A DNA stretch of 64,000 bases, taken from assembly GCA_029261835.1 (NCBI GenBank), contig JAJDAO010000009.1, forward strand, positions 1 to 64,000, written 5' to 3'. Every line of letters begins with the position of its first letter. Position 1 is the first letter of the stretch. The stretch is from Deltaproteobacteria bacterium. GTDB taxonomy: Bacteria > Myxococcota_A > UBA9160 > UBA4427. Shown in pieces: positions 53,193-62,633 of this stretch. The translations under genes and the position numbers were made by a program. Below the pieces are notes generated by a model, which did not search any database, was not told where the DNA came from, and saw only the letters and a program-made list of their open reading frames with translations.

Positions 53193-54803
53193 ATGGCCGA
53201 ATTTCACTATCAGCCGCTTTTCGAATTGGGCGAGGACGACACCCCCTACCGCAAGCTGACTTCGGACCACGTCAGCACCAGCACGTTCCAGGGGCGCACG
53301 ATCCTCGAGGTAGAGCCGGAGGCGCTCCGCATGTTGGCCGCGGAGGCGTTTCGGGACGTTTCCCATTTGCTGCGCCCGGGGCATCTGGAGCAGCTCGCCA
53401 AGATTCTGGAGGACGCCGAGGCCTCGAACAACGATCGCTTCGTCGCGCTCGAGCTACTGAAGAATGCCAACGTGGCGGCCGGCATGGTGCTGCCCTCCTG
53501 CCAAGACACCGGCACGGCCATTGTCGTCGCAAAGAAGGGCCAGAACGTCTTCACTTCCGGTGACGACACCGAGACGCTTTCGCACGGCATCTTCGACACG
53601 TACAGCAAGTCCAGCCTGCGCTACTCGCAGAACGCGGCACTCGACCTCTATCAGGAGACGAACACCGGCTCGAACCTGCCGGCGCAGGTGGACATCTACG
53701 CCACAGGGGGAGGCGAGTACCGGTTCCTCTTCATCGCGAAGGGCGGGGGCTCGGCGAACAAGTCCTACCTCTTTCAGGAAACCAAGGCATTGCTCAATCC
53801 CGAGTCGCTGCTGCGATTCTTCGCCGAGAAGATCAAGCTGCTCGGGACGGCGGCGTGCCCGCCCTATCACCTCGCCGTGGTGATCGGGGGTACCTCTGCC
53901 GAGTCCACCCTCAAGACCGTCAAGCTGGCGAGCTGTCGCTACCTCGACGCCCTGCCGACGACCGGCAACGAACGCGGGCGGGCCTTCCGGGATCTCGATC
54001 TCGAGGAGCAGATCCTGAAGCTCACGCGCGACAGTGGAATCGGCGCCCAGTTCGGCGGCAAGTACTTCTGCCACGACGTGCGGGTCATTCGGCTGCCCCG
54101 CCACGGTGCATCCTGTCCGGTGGCGATGGGGGTCTCGTGCTCCGCGGATCGCCAGATCCTCGGCAAGATCAACGCGGATGGCGTCTTTCTCGAGCAGCTC
54201 GAGACGAATCCGGCCAAGTACCTGCCCGATCTCGCCAGCTACCAGCTCGAGGCCGAGCCAGTCCAGATTGATCTCGCGCAGCCGATGGACCGCATCCGAG
54301 AGCAGCTCAGCCAGCATCCCGTGACAACGCTGCTGCACCTGAACGGTCCGATCATCGTGGGCCGCGATATCGCCCACGCGAAGCTCAAGGAGCGCATTGA
54401 TCAGGGTCAGGACCTGCCGCAGTACGTGAAGGACCACATCGTCTACTACGCGGGTCCGGCCAAGACGCCGGAGGGCTATGCCTCGGGATCCTTCGGGCCT
54501 ACCACGGCAGGTCGCATGGACTCCTACGTCGACCTCTTCATGGAGCACGGTGGCAGTTTCGTGACGCTCGCAAAGGGCAACCGCTCCAAGGCCGTCACGG
54601 ACGCCTGCAAGAAGCATGGTGGCTTCTATCTCGGGTCTGTCGGTGGGCCGGCGGCGATCCTGGCTCAGGACTGCATCACCAGCGTCGAGGTCCTCGAGTA
54701 CGAGGAGCTCGGCATGGAAGCGATCTACAAGATCGAGGTCAAGAACTTCCCGGCCTTCATAATCGTCGACGACAAGGGCAACGATTTCTACGCCGATCTG
54801 TAG
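53193..54803 (+). CDS. fumA: class I fumarate hydratase
   Basis: Iron-sulfur fumarase that interconverts fumarate and malate in the TCA cycle. The start [22 protein letters not shown] is typical. The cluster cysteines are in [14 protein letters not shown] and in [14 protein letters not shown] (plus an early one in CHDVRVIR), and [21 protein letters not shown] is the C-terminal (FumC-beta-like) domain motif. At 536 residues it is the normal length for the single-chain form. AGGAGG lies upstream of ATG 53193. It is preceded by the 22-bp tandem array. Confidence 0.93.
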   Translation: MAEFHYQPLFELGEDDTPYRKLTSDHVSTSTFQGRTILEVEPEALRMLAAEAFRDVSHLLRPGHLEQLAKILEDAEASNNDRFVALELLKNANVAAGMVLPSCQDTGTAIVVAKKGQNVFTSGDDTETLSHGIFDTYSKSSLRYSQNAALDLYQETNTGSNLPAQVDIYATGGGEYRFLFIAKGGGSANKSYLFQETKALLNPESLLRFFAEKIKLLGTAACPPYHLAVVIGGTSAESTLKTVKLASCRYLDALPTTGNERGRAFRDLDLEEQILKLTRDSGIGAQFGGKYFCHDVRVIRLPRHGASCPVAMGVSCSADRQILGKINADGVFLEQLETNPAKYLPDLASYQLEAEPVQIDLAQPMDRIREQLSQHPVTTLLHLNGPIIVGRDIAHAKLKERIDQGQDLPQYVKDHIVYYAGPAKTPEGYASGSFGPTTAGRMDSYVDLFMEHGGSFVTLAKGNRSKAVTDACKKHGGFYLGSVGGPAAILAQDCITSVEVLEYEELGMEAIYKIEVKNFPAFIIVDDKGNDFYADL

Positions 54804-55036
54804 CTTGCCCGGCCGTGTGTGTCTGCGCGGCCCGTCACCAATCCGACAGCAATGGGTGTTGAGAAGGGGGCCATGCGCTCGTGAGCCCTTCTCGTCACCT
54901 ATCGCGCGCAGAAATCAGGCCTAAAGCAAACCGATGTTTGAAAGTTGGGTATAACACCCGATGCCGGGTGCTCGAACGCCCCAGGACCCTCTCAGGTAAC
55001 CGCTTTGTGTCATCTGGACGAATGGGGGGGATCGAG

Positions 55037-55663
55037 ATGAAGCTTCACAGCGTGGTCATGGGTCTTGTAATCACAACGTTCTCGGCGCTTGCTTGCGCCA
55101 CGGTCGAGACGCCAGCCCCGGAGCTGGCATCGCAGGAGCGAGCTGACGATCAGCTCAACGAGGCAGTCGGCCCGTCGTTGCGCGGGGTCTATCGCGTTCA
55201 GGGGAGTGCTCTGGACGGGGACGTGCGGCGTGTGGTCAGCGGCTACGTCGTCATCCGGGAGGTCGAGGATGGCTACGTCTCGAGCTACTCGCTTCGCACT
55301 CAGCACCAGAGCCGTGGCCTGGTCACTTCGGGCGAGCTGATCGGATACGGTCGCGGGCGTCTGGCCGGTGGTGATCTGCGAGAGACGACCCGCATCCAGA
55401 GTGTCGTCTCGGCCGCGGCGGGCGTCGATGTGCGCTTCCCGTTCGTGCCGCGGAAGGTCAGCCCGCGCATGGTCTCCCACACCACGGGGAGACTGGAGGC
55501 AGACGGGAGCATCGCCCTGGAGATCGAGGGTTCGGGCGAGGACGCGGGGCACGGGCCGCTGCACCTGGTCACGCGCCTGGAGGGCCGGCGGATCGAGCCG
55601 ACCGAGCTGCCCGCCAGCGTGCGTAGCGTCGTGCTGACCGGCAGCGCCCTCGCCAGGCGCTGA
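55037..55663 (+). CDS. lipoprotein of unknown function
   Basis: ATG 55037 opens a lipoprotein signal (MKLHSVVMGLVITTFSALAC, lipobox SALAC) with a G-rich ribosome site; the frame is open to 54881. The mature 190 residues look like a small beta-sheet domain (LRGVYRVQGSALDGDVRRVVSGYVVI; GRLEADGSIALEIEGSGE). The repeated strand pattern and lack of catalytic residues suggest a structural or binding role. No family recognised. Confidence 0.65.
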   Translation: MKLHSVVMGLVITTFSALACATVETPAPELASQERADDQLNEAVGPSLRGVYRVQGSALDGDVRRVVSGYVVIREVEDGYVSSYSLRTQHQSRGLVTSGELIGYGRGRLAGGDLRETTRIQSVVSAAAGVDVRFPFVPRKVSPRMVSHTTGRLEADGSIALEIEGSGEDAGHGPLHLVTRLEGRRIEPTELPASVRSVVLTGSALARR

Positions 55664-55742
55664 ACCCGGCGTGTCGCGGTCGCTCGCCTGATCCGCTGCG
55701 GGGTGGCGCCCGCGTCGCGGACTGTGCTCCCATAGCGCGTCC

Positions 55743-56591
55743 GTGCGTGTGATTCAGATCGAGAGCCGGGACGACCCGCGAATCGAAGGCTACCGCGACC
55801 TCAAGGAGGTGGCTGTACGGCAAAGGCGTGGCCTCTTCGTGGTCGAGGGGCGCGGGACACTTCGCTGTCTGGTCGAACGCTCGAGCTATCGGCCGCGCTC
55901 CGTGCTGGTGAATCCCGCGGCCTTCGACGCGATGCAGGGAGTGCTCGCCCGGCTCGATGAAGAGACGCCCGTCTATCGGGCGACGCGCTCGGTTCTGCAC
56001 GAGGTGGCGGGCTTCGATGTGCATCGGGGCTGTCTGGCACTCGCCGAGCCCGCCGAGCCGGTCGCACTCGATCGGTTCCTCGCCGCTCGCGGTGCGCCGG
56101 CCCGCGACTCCCTGATCGTGGTGCTCGAGGGCTTGACGAACCTCGACAACGTGGGCGGGGTCTTCCGCAACGCCATGGCGTTCGGTGTCGACGGCGTACT
56201 GCTGTGCCCCCGTTGCTGCGATCCCCTCTACCGGAAGGCGATCCGCACCTCCATGGGTGCGACGCTGTGTGTCCCCTTTACTCGCGCCCTGAGCTGGCCC
56301 GAGGGTCCGCTGGCCGCTCTGCGGGAGGCTGGCTACAGCCTGGTGGCGCTCGATCCAGCCGGGCAGGCGCTCGATGACAGACGGACGGGCGGCTCGCGCG
56401 CCGCGCTCCCGCGGCGCGCGGCGTTGCTCTTCGGGACCGAGGGCGTGGGGATCTCGCCGGAGGCTCTGGCGATGGTCGACTTGCGGCTGCGCATCGACAT
56501 GGCGGCGGGCATGGACTCCCTCAACGTCGCCACGGCATCGGGCATCGCTTTGCACAGATTCTTCGACGGGCCGGGGAGGGCGGCGAGTTGA
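55743..56591 (+). CDS. TrmH/SpoU-family RNA 2'-O-methyltransferase
   Basis: SPOUT methyltransferase with the three family motifs: motif 1 LTNLDNVGGVFRNAMAFG, motif 2 RRAALLFGTEGVGISPEAL, motif 3 DSLNVATASGIALHRFF. The N-terminal part (RRGLFVVEGRGTLRCLVE ... LHEVAGFDVHRG) is the L30e-like RNA-binding domain. Start GTG 55743. Its TGA overlaps the TTG start of the amidotransferase gene. The exact RNA target (23S rRNA or tRNA) is not decidable. Confidence 0.87.
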   Translation: MRVIQIESRDDPRIEGYRDLKEVAVRQRRGLFVVEGRGTLRCLVERSSYRPRSVLVNPAAFDAMQGVLARLDEETPVYRATRSVLHEVAGFDVHRGCLALAEPAEPVALDRFLAARGAPARDSLIVVLEGLTNLDNVGGVFRNAMAFGVDGVLLCPRCCDPLYRKAIRTSMGATLCVPFTRALSWPEGPLAALREAGYSLVALDPAGQALDDRRTGGSRAALPRRAALLFGTEGVGISPEALAMVDLRLRIDMAAGMDSLNVATASGIALHRFFDGPGRAAS

Positions 56592-57313
56592 GACCCCTGC
56601 TGATCGTCGAGGCCGGGCAGACGCTGCCTGAAGTCCGGGCCCGGCGCGGCGACTTCGAGCTGTGGATCCGAGCCGGGCTGGGCCAACCGCAGGTCGCGGT
56701 CCACGCGGTGCCGGTCTATCGCGGCGCACAGCTGCCAAGCCCTGCCGGCTGCTGCGGGGTCATCGTGACGGGGTCCCCGGCTCTGGTGACGGATCGCGAA
56801 GACTGGAGCGAACGAACAGCGCGCTGGCTGCTCTCGGTCGTCGAGAGTGGTCGACCACTGCTCGCGATCTGCTATGGGCACCAGCTTCTCGCGCACGCGC
56901 TCGGCGGTATCGTTGGGCCAAGTCCGAAGGGGCGCGAGATCGGCACTGTCGAGGTGCACGTCGACGCGGGCGACGATCTCCTGCTCGGCGGGCCGCCGCG
57001 CGTCATTCGCGTGCAGGCCAGCCACGTCGAGTCCGTGCTCGAGCTACCGGCGGGAGCCCGCAGGCTGGCGTGGAACGAAGCCGATCGCAATCACGCCTTT
57101 CGCGTTGGTGAGCGCGCCTGGGGCGTGCAGTTCCACCCCGAGTTCGACGCCGACATCGTCAGGGGATATATCGCCGGCCGCCGGCAGGCTCTGGAGCACG
57201 AGGGGCTGGACCCCGACGAACTCCTGCGGGCGAGCGCCGACTCGCCCGATGGCGCGTCGCTGCTCGCTCGCTTCTGGGAGATCGCCCGGCCGCAGTCGGA
57301 GCTTCGTGAATAA
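56588..57313 (+). CDS. class I glutamine amidotransferase (GMP-synthase-like)
   Basis: The triad is visible: nucleophile Cys in LLAICYGHQLLAHALGG and His/Glu in GVQFHPEFDADIV. The N-terminal VTGSPALVTDREDW loop is as in the GuaA/YfeJ type stand-alone domains. It starts at TTG 56588, overlapping the SpoU stop (TTGA). The last eight residues (PQSELRE) and the TAA stop are encoded by copy 2 of the 36-bp dispersed repeat, so the original C-terminus was probably replaced. Typical hydrolase for glutamine or gamma-glutamyl compounds; substrate unknown. Confidence 0.82.
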   Translation: MRPLLIVEAGQTLPEVRARRGDFELWIRAGLGQPQVAVHAVPVYRGAQLPSPAGCCGVIVTGSPALVTDREDWSERTARWLLSVVESGRPLLAICYGHQLLAHALGGIVGPSPKGREIGTVEVHVDAGDDLLLGGPPRVIRVQASHVESVLELPAGARRLAWNEADRNHAFRVGERAWGVQFHPEFDADIVRGYIAGRRQALEHEGLDPDELLRASADSPDGASLLARFWEIARPQSELRE

Positions 57314-57323
57314 TCCGGGCTAG
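57288..57323. repeat. 36-bp dispersed repeat, copy 2
   Basis: Same sequence as 1436-1471 with one difference. Here the left part is translated as the C-terminus of the amidotransferase gene and contains its TAA; the terminal CTAG supplies the TAG stop of the convergent 82-residue gene. Confidence 0.85.
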
Positions 57324-57568
57324 TGGACCTGCTGGCTCAGGCTGCCCCAGATCTCGTCCCACTGGGCTTCGGCCGCGCAGGCGGCGTCCTGCATGGACTG
57401 GCCGAAGGCGAGGATGATCTTGCCGCTTGTCCACGGTGCGGCAGGGGTGCGGACGACCGCGACCCAGGCGTTTTCAGCTTCCTCATCGCTCTTGTTGCGA
57501 TAGACGACGCCACCGACCTGCTTGATCCAAGCGCGCGCTTCATGGTGGTTCATGCTGATCGGCTTCAT
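57320..57568 (-). CDS. small conserved-looking protein of unknown function
   Basis: 82 residues: EARAWIKQVGGVVYRNKSDEEAENAWVAVVRTPAAP, then WTSGKIILAFGQSMQDAACAAEAQWDEIWGSLSQQ. AGGGGA lies about 8 bases before ATG 57568. A mixed alpha/beta profile without signal or membrane segment suggests a cytoplasmic protein. No family recognised. It converges on the amidotransferase gene. Confidence 0.68.
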   Translation of the reverse strand: MKPISMNHHEARAWIKQVGGVVYRNKSDEEAENAWVAVVRTPAAPWTSGKIILAFGQSMQDAACAAEAQWDEIWGSLSQQVH

Positions 57569-57768
57569 GGGATGATCCCCTGGTGGTTGTGAGCGATCCG
57601 AGTGGGGCGATTAGTATAGGGTCGATCGGGTCATTGATGGAGTGACTCTCGGCAGTTGATCGGCAGGCATTCCGCCGAAGTAGCGATTCGTCCGGAGACA
57701 ACGCCGCGGCCGGTTGCGGCGTGACCCGCAGCGGTTCAGGCGGCTCGTGCACTCGGCTGCCCTCCGGG

Positions 57769-57797
57769 TGGACATTGCGAGCGATCACTCTTAGAAT
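57769..57797 (+). promoter_or_regulatory. sigma70-type promoter giving a leaderless merR transcript
   Basis: TGGACA (57769-57774, 5/6 match) and TAGAAT (57792-57797, 5/6 match) are 17 bp apart. The ATG at 57804 begins 7 bases after the -10, where transcription should start, and no ribosome site precedes it. Confidence 0.62.
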
Positions 57798-57803
57798 TAT
57801 CAC

Positions 57804-58547
57804 ATGCAATATCGGGTCGAAGAGCTCGCCAACGCGGCAGGCGTGCGGGTTGACACCGTGCGCTTCTATCAGGGCCGCGGATTGCTCCAGAAGCCACGCC
57901 GCCAGGGCCGAGTGGCGATCTACGATGACGCACATCTGACACGCCTCAGGCAGATTCGCGGGCTGCTCGAACAGGGCTTCACGCTGGCGCAGATCCGGCG
58001 TGTGCTCGAGCCGCGCGAGTCCGCCGAGCCGACCGAGCCTCTGCTCGAGGCGTTGGTGCGAGAGGGCGTCGGTCAGCGGACGTTCTCGAGAGCTGAGCTG
58101 GCGAGCGAGGCCGGCGTGCCCGAGGCGCTGATCCAGGCCGCGCAGGCAGCCGATCTCGTGGAGCCCATACAGGTCGATGGCGAGCCGCGCTTCAGTCAGT
58201 CAGACCTCGAAATGGCCCGCGCGGCGCTGGCGATCCTGGGAGCCGGCTTTCCGCTGGACGCACTGCTCAGAATCGCTGTCGATCACGCGCGAAGCGTCCG
58301 GTCGCTGTCGGACGCCGCCATCGATCTATTCGATGACTACATCCGCAAGGCCGGCGGTGACGAGCCGGCGATCACCGACGCCTTTCGTCGTTTACTCCCC
58401 GAGGCCACTCGGCTCGTAGCGCTGCACTTTCAGCGGACCCTGGTGAATCGGGCGCTGGAGCGACTGCGCGGCAAGGCGGATGGCCGCACGCTCGAGCGGG
58501 CGCTGTCGGCGGTTCGTTCGGGGCGCCTGGAGGTTGAATGGCGTTAG
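57804..58547 (+). CDS. MerR-family transcriptional regulator
   Basis: N-terminal winged HTH: YRVEELANAAGVRVDTVRFYQGRGLLQKPRR and IYDDAHLTRLRQIRGLLEQGFTLAQIRRVLE. The following 170 residues are longer than in metal-type MerR proteins and contain a second HTH-like segment (FSRAELASEAGVPEALIQAAQAADLVEP). No metal-binding cysteines. It overlaps menG by 10 bp, so it is the first gene of the menaquinone operon and may respond to a quinone, redox or growth signal. Confidence 0.85.
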   Translation: MQYRVEELANAAGVRVDTVRFYQGRGLLQKPRRQGRVAIYDDAHLTRLRQIRGLLEQGFTLAQIRRVLEPRESAEPTEPLLEALVREGVGQRTFSRAELASEAGVPEALIQAAQAADLVEPIQVDGEPRFSQSDLEMARAALAILGAGFPLDALLRIAVDHARSVRSLSDAAIDLFDDYIRKAGGDEPAITDAFRRLLPEATRLVALHFQRTLVNRALERLRGKADGRTLERALSAVRSGRLEVEWR

Positions 58548-59239
58548 CACATCTTCCGCGCGATCGTGAGAAGCACCTGCTGGTGCGCGAGATGTTCGAT
58601 CGCATCGCGCCGCGCTACGACACCATGAATCGGCTCCTTACGGCCGGCCTGGATCAGCGCTGGCGGCGGGAGGCCCTGGCGGCGGCGGCGGTCGGGTCGG
58701 GCGATTGCCTGCTCGATCTCGCCTGCGGCACAGGGGATCTCGCGCAGCTCGCCGCCGAGCTTGGTGCGCGAGTGGTCGGGCTCGACTTCGCCAGTGTGAT
58801 GCTGGCGCACGCCCGTCGGCGCGGCGTAGCCGCGGAACTCGTGCGCGGAGACGCCGCCTCGCTCCCACTGCGCAGTGCCAGCGTCACGGTGGTGACATCG
58901 GGCTTCGCGCTGCGCAATTTCGTGTCGTTGCCCGTCGTCTTCGCAGAACTCGCGCGGGTTCTCGAGCCGGGCGGTCGCGTCGCGCTGATCGACGTCGATC
59001 GTCCGCGGGCCGCATGGCTGCGGGCTGCGCACTCGCTGTATTTCGATCGCGTGGTTCCCTTGGTTGGCGGACTGCTCTCGGATAGAGATGCCTATCGCTA
59101 TCTGCCCGACTCCACATCGTATTTGCCGCCCCGCGAGGTGCTTCTCCGGCTGCTGCGCCAGGCCGGATTCGAGCACGTCGAGCGGCGTTCGCTGCTTCTC
59201 GGCTCGGCACAGATTCTCACAGGCGTGCGTTCCCAGTGA
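58538..59239 (+). CDS. menG: demethylmenaquinone methyltransferase
   Basis: UbiE/MenG methyltransferase that carries out the last methylation of menaquinone. MFDRIAPRYDTMNRLLTAGLDQRWRRE is the strict UbiE/MenG N-terminal signature. CLLDLACGTGDLAQLAAELGARVVGLDFA is the SAM-binding site; TSGFALRNFV and ELARVLEPGGRVALID follow. At 233 residues the length is normal. Overlaps merR and, by GTGA, menF. Confidence 0.92.
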   Translation: MALAHLPRDREKHLLVREMFDRIAPRYDTMNRLLTAGLDQRWRREALAAAAVGSGDCLLDLACGTGDLAQLAAELGARVVGLDFASVMLAHARRRGVAAELVRGDAASLPLRSASVTVVTSGFALRNFVSLPVVFAELARVLEPGGRVALIDVDRPRAAWLRAAHSLYFDRVVPLVGGLLSDRDAYRYLPDSTSYLPPREVLLRLLRQAGFEHVERRSLLLGSAQILTGVRSQ

Positions 59240-60813
59240 CCGGTCCCAGGCATCGGCGAGGAACGTTGGACACCGGATTCGAGCCCCCCATGCATGCGTT
59301 TCCGCTCCCCCTTCGGCCCGGCACTCCATCGTTCGCTTCAGTGAGGCGGGCCCTCGAAGCAGGTGTCGCCGCGGCCAGTGAGAGCGGGTGCGGTCAGCTG
59401 CTGGCGGTGCGGATGCCACTCGCTGCTCTCGATCCGCTGGTCGCCTATGCGGCCTGGGAGGACGACGAGCGCTTCTACTGGGAGCAGCCGGCCGAGCGCA
59501 GCGCGCTGGCCGCTCGCGGCTGCGTGCTGGAGGTCGAGAGCAGCGGCCCGGGGCGTTTTCGTGAGGTTTCGACCCGCGCGCGGGAGATCTTCTCGCGTCT
59601 TGCTCTGGTGGGCTGCGAGGCGCCCGAGCGAGCGGGACCGCTGCTGGTCGGCGGCTTCTCCTTCGCCGAACACGGCTCCACAGCTTCCGAATGGGCCACG
59701 CATCCGGCGGGCCGTCTGGTTCTGCCCGAACTCCTGCTCAGCAGGTCCGGCGACAAGTGCTGGTGTACTGTCAGCCGGCTGATCGAGCCCGGCGCGCCGC
59801 CAGAGCGAGAGTGGCGCGAGCTGTTCGAGCAGCTCGAGGCGGCTCGTGCCTGGCAGGGCCTCGGATGGCTCGACCCGCAGTGCGAGCAAGAGGTGCTGCC
59901 GAGAGGCGGTGACCTCCAGCCGTTTCCGCCCGGGGCGGAGTACCGCGTCGTGGCCGACCGAGCCCATTCGGTGTATCGGCAGCAGGTAGCCGCGGCGCTC
60001 GAGGCCATCGTCGGAGGGGAGATCGAGAAGGTCGTGCTCGCTCGCTCGCTCGAAGTCTTTCACTCGGGACGCTTCGAGCTGCCACGCTTCCTCGATCGCC
60101 TGCGTGACACTTACCCGTCCTGCGTGACCTTCGCGGCCAGTCGCGGTGCGAAGAGCTTCATCGCCGCCTCACCCGAGCGTCTCGTGTCGCTGGCAGGCGA
60201 CACGATCGAGAGCGGCGCGCTGGCGGGCTCGGCACCGCGCGGTCGCACGCCCGAGGAGGACGAGCGGCTGGGGCGTGATCTGCGTGAGAGCAAGAAGAAC
60301 CAGGCCGAGCACGCCGCCGTGGTGCGCGCCATTCGCGCGGCGCTCACGGAGGTGTGCGGTGCTGTCGAAGGCCCGGAGACCCCGGGTCTGCTGCGAATCG
60401 AGGGCATCCAGCATCTCTGCACGCCACTGCGTGGTCGGCTGTCGGCCGAAGGCCGGACAGTCTGTCGGACTGTTCTCGACCTGGTGGACCGTCTTCACCC
60501 GACGCCGGCCGTCGGCGGACTCCCACGCGAGCCCGCACTGGCCTGGCTCGAGCGCCGCGAAGCGCTCGACCGCGGCTGGTACGCGGGGCCGGTGGGCTTC
60601 CTTGACGCTTCGGGCGGGGGTGAGTTCTGGGTGGCCCTGCGCTCAGCGCTGATTCGCAATCCGGAAGCCGGCGGAGCAGAGGGCGAGGGCACCTGCGCGC
60701 GTGCGCGGCTCTTCGCGGGCGCCGGTATCGTGCTGGGCTCCGACCCTGAACTGGAGCTGCGCGAGACCAGGCTCAAACTGCGGGCGCTGCTGGCCCCGCT
60801 GACGGAAATCTAG
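59236..60813 (+). CDS. menF: isochorismate synthase
   Basis: First committed step of menaquinone synthesis, chorismate to isochorismate. The C-terminal chorismate-binding domain has EIEKVVLARSLEV, SFIAASPERLVSL, TIESGALAGSAPRG, SKKNQAEHAAVVRAI, IQHLCTPLRG, LHPTPAVGGLPREPAL and RARLFAGAGIVLGSDP, all in order. GTG 59236 overlaps the menG stop; ATG 59290 is an alternative start without a better ribosome site. Normal length (525). Confidence 0.92.
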   Translation: MTGPRHRRGTLDTGFEPPMHAFPLPLRPGTPSFASVRRALEAGVAAASESGCGQLLAVRMPLAALDPLVAYAAWEDDERFYWEQPAERSALAARGCVLEVESSGPGRFREVSTRAREIFSRLALVGCEAPERAGPLLVGGFSFAEHGSTASEWATHPAGRLVLPELLLSRSGDKCWCTVSRLIEPGAPPEREWRELFEQLEAARAWQGLGWLDPQCEQEVLPRGGDLQPFPPGAEYRVVADRAHSVYRQQVAAALEAIVGGEIEKVVLARSLEVFHSGRFELPRFLDRLRDTYPSCVTFAASRGAKSFIAASPERLVSLAGDTIESGALAGSAPRGRTPEEDERLGRDLRESKKNQAEHAAVVRAIRAALTEVCGAVEGPETPGLLRIEGIQHLCTPLRGRLSAEGRTVCRTVLDLVDRLHPTPAVGGLPREPALAWLERREALDRGWYAGPVGFLDASGGGEFWVALRSALIRNPEAGGAEGEGTCARARLFAGAGIVLGSDPELELRETRLKLRALLAPLTEI

Positions 60814-60815
60814 CC

Positions 60816-62633
60816 GTGAGATCCGCAGAAGAAGCGACAGTTGCGGCTGCACCCGACGCGCGCGAGGCCTTCGTCGCCGCCTTCTTCGACGAACTCCAGC
60901 GCAGCGGTGTCGATCACGTATGTGTGTCGCCCGGCTCCCGCTCCACTCCGCTGGCCGTTGCCGCAGCGCGTTGCAGCGGGTTGCGTTGCTGGTCGCATCT
61001 CGACGAGCGCTCGGCCGGTTTCTTCGCGCTCGGCCTGGCGCGCGCCTCGGCCGCGCCGGTGGCGCTGGTCTGCACATCGGGAACGGCAGCAGCCAACTAT
61101 CTGCCCGCCGTGGTGGAGGCCCACTACGCGCGTGTGCCGCTGTTGGTGTTGACCGCCGACCGTCCGCCGGAGCTGCGCGAGTGGGGTGCGGGCCAGACGA
61201 TCGATCAGCTCGCTCTCTACGGCCGGCACGTTCGGCGCTTCGTTGAATTGCCGGTTCCCGAACCGGGGCCCGGGCCGCTGCGCTACGCGCGTAGCCTGGC
61301 CTGCCGCGCGGTGGCTGAGGCGATGGGCCCGCCAGCCGGTCCGGTCCACCTCAACTGGCCGCTGCGCGAGCCGCTGGAGCCCGTGTCGGACAGGCATGGC
61401 GCCGTCGACTTCGCTGCGGGCGATACACTGGCCGGGGTCGGTCGGCCGAGCCGGCCCTACGCCGAGGTGAGAATCGCTACGCCGCGAGTGAGCGAAGAGC
61501 AGCGGTCGGAGCTGGTTGCTCTCGTTCGCGGCCACGAGCGGGGTGTCGTTGTCTGTGGTCCGGCGCCGCCCGTGCCCGGTCTGGCTCAGGCGGTGGCCGA
61601 GCTTGCCCGAAAGGCCGGCTGGCCGATGCTCGCCGATGCCACCTCGCAGCTTCGCCGCGGACCCCACTGTGCGAACGGGCCCGTCATCGCGCACGCCGAT
61701 CTGCTGCTGCGTGACGCCGAATTCGCCGCCGGCCATGCGCCCGAGGTGGTACTTCGCGTCGGCGACACGCCGGTGAGCAAGGCCCAGCGTTTGTGGCTCG
61801 AAGCCGCCCCGCCCAAGCACCTGTTGCTGGTCGATCCGGACGGCGGCTGGAACGAGCCGAGTCACCTCGCGTCGGGCGTGCTGCGCGTCGACCCGCTGAC
61901 GCTCTGCCGCGATCTCGCACGGGAGCTGGGGGAGCCGCGTGAGAGCGAGTGGCTGCGTTCCATGCTGGCGGCCGACCGCATCGTGGGCCGGGCCGTGACG
62001 CGGGCGATATCGGCCGAGTCCGCGCTGCTCGAGCCGCGCGCCGTGCAGGAGCTGGCGCGGCTGCTGCCCGATGTCGCGCTGCTCTACGTTTCGAACAGCA
62101 TGCCGGTGCGCGACCTCGACGCGTTCCTGCCCGCCTGCGAGCGCCCGCTGACGGTTCTGTGCAACCGCGGCGCCAACGGCATCGACGGTGTGCTCTCGAG
62201 CGCGCTCGGTGCAGCCGCGGCGGGGCGCGGGCCCGTGGTCCTGCTCACCGGCGACCTCGCCTTCCTGCACGATCTCGGTGGTCTGCTGGCTGCCAAGCGC
62301 CACGATCTATCACTTACCATCGTGTTGCTCAACAACGACGGCGGGGGAATCTTCTCGTTCCTGCCGATTGCCGAGTACGGAGAGGCGGTAGACTTCGAAG
62401 ATCTGTTTCGCGTGTCCCACGGCCTCGATTTCTCTCACGCGGCCGCGCTCTTCGGTATGGACTACAGCCGCGTACAGTCGTGGCCGGAGTTTCGCGCGGC
62501 CGTCGAACGATCGATGGCCAGCGTCCGGACGAGTCTGATCGAGCTGCCGGTCGAGCGGGACGCCAACGTGCAGCACTTCCGTGAGTTGGTTCGTGTCGCG
62601 TCGCTCGCCCTGTCTTCGGGAGCGATGCGATGA
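60816..62633 (+). CDS. menD: SEPHCHC synthase (2-oxoglutarate-dependent)
   Basis: Thiamine-diphosphate enzyme of menaquinone synthesis. CVSPGSRSTPLAVAA and SHLDERSAGFFALGLA are in the N-terminal domain; VALVCTSGTAAANYLPAVVEA and LTADRPPELREWGAGQTIDQ are typical. The cofactor domain reads NRGANGIDGVLSSALGAA and LTGDLAFLHDLGGLL ... LNNDGGGIFSFLP. GTG 60816. Length 605. menH begins inside its stop (ATGA). Confidence 0.93.
   Translation: MRSAEEATVAAAPDAREAFVAAFFDELQRSGVDHVCVSPGSRSTPLAVAAARCSGLRCWSHLDERSAGFFALGLARASAAPVALVCTSGTAAANYLPAVVEAHYARVPLLVLTADRPPELREWGAGQTIDQLALYGRHVRRFVELPVPEPGPGPLRYARSLACRAVAEAMGPPAGPVHLNWPLREPLEPVSDRHGAVDFAAGDTLAGVGRPSRPYAEVRIATPRVSEEQRSELVALVRGHERGVVVCGPAPPVPGLAQAVAELARKAGWPMLADATSQLRRGPHCANGPVIAHADLLLRDAEFAAGHAPEVVLRVGDTPVSKAQRLWLEAAPPKHLLLVDPDGGWNEPSHLASGVLRVDPLTLCRDLARELGEPRESEWLRSMLAADRIVGRAVTRAISAESALLEPRAVQELARLLPDVALLYVSNSMPVRDLDAFLPACERPLTVLCNRGANGIDGVLSSALGAAAAGRGPVVLLTGDLAFLHDLGGLLAAKRHDLSLTIVLLNNDGGGIFSFLPIAEYGEAVDFEDLFRVSHGLDFSHAAALFGMDYSRVQSWPEFRAAVERSMASVRTSLIELPVERDANVQHFRELVRVASLALSSGAMR

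Noticed and set aside
54950..54955. TATAAC as a -10 for the lipoprotein gene
   Set aside because: No acceptable -35 at the right spacing; kept out of the feature list.
60810..62303. 497-residue minus-strand frame opposite menD
   Set aside because: The plus strand encodes an unmistakable MenD; the opposite frame shows no motif.
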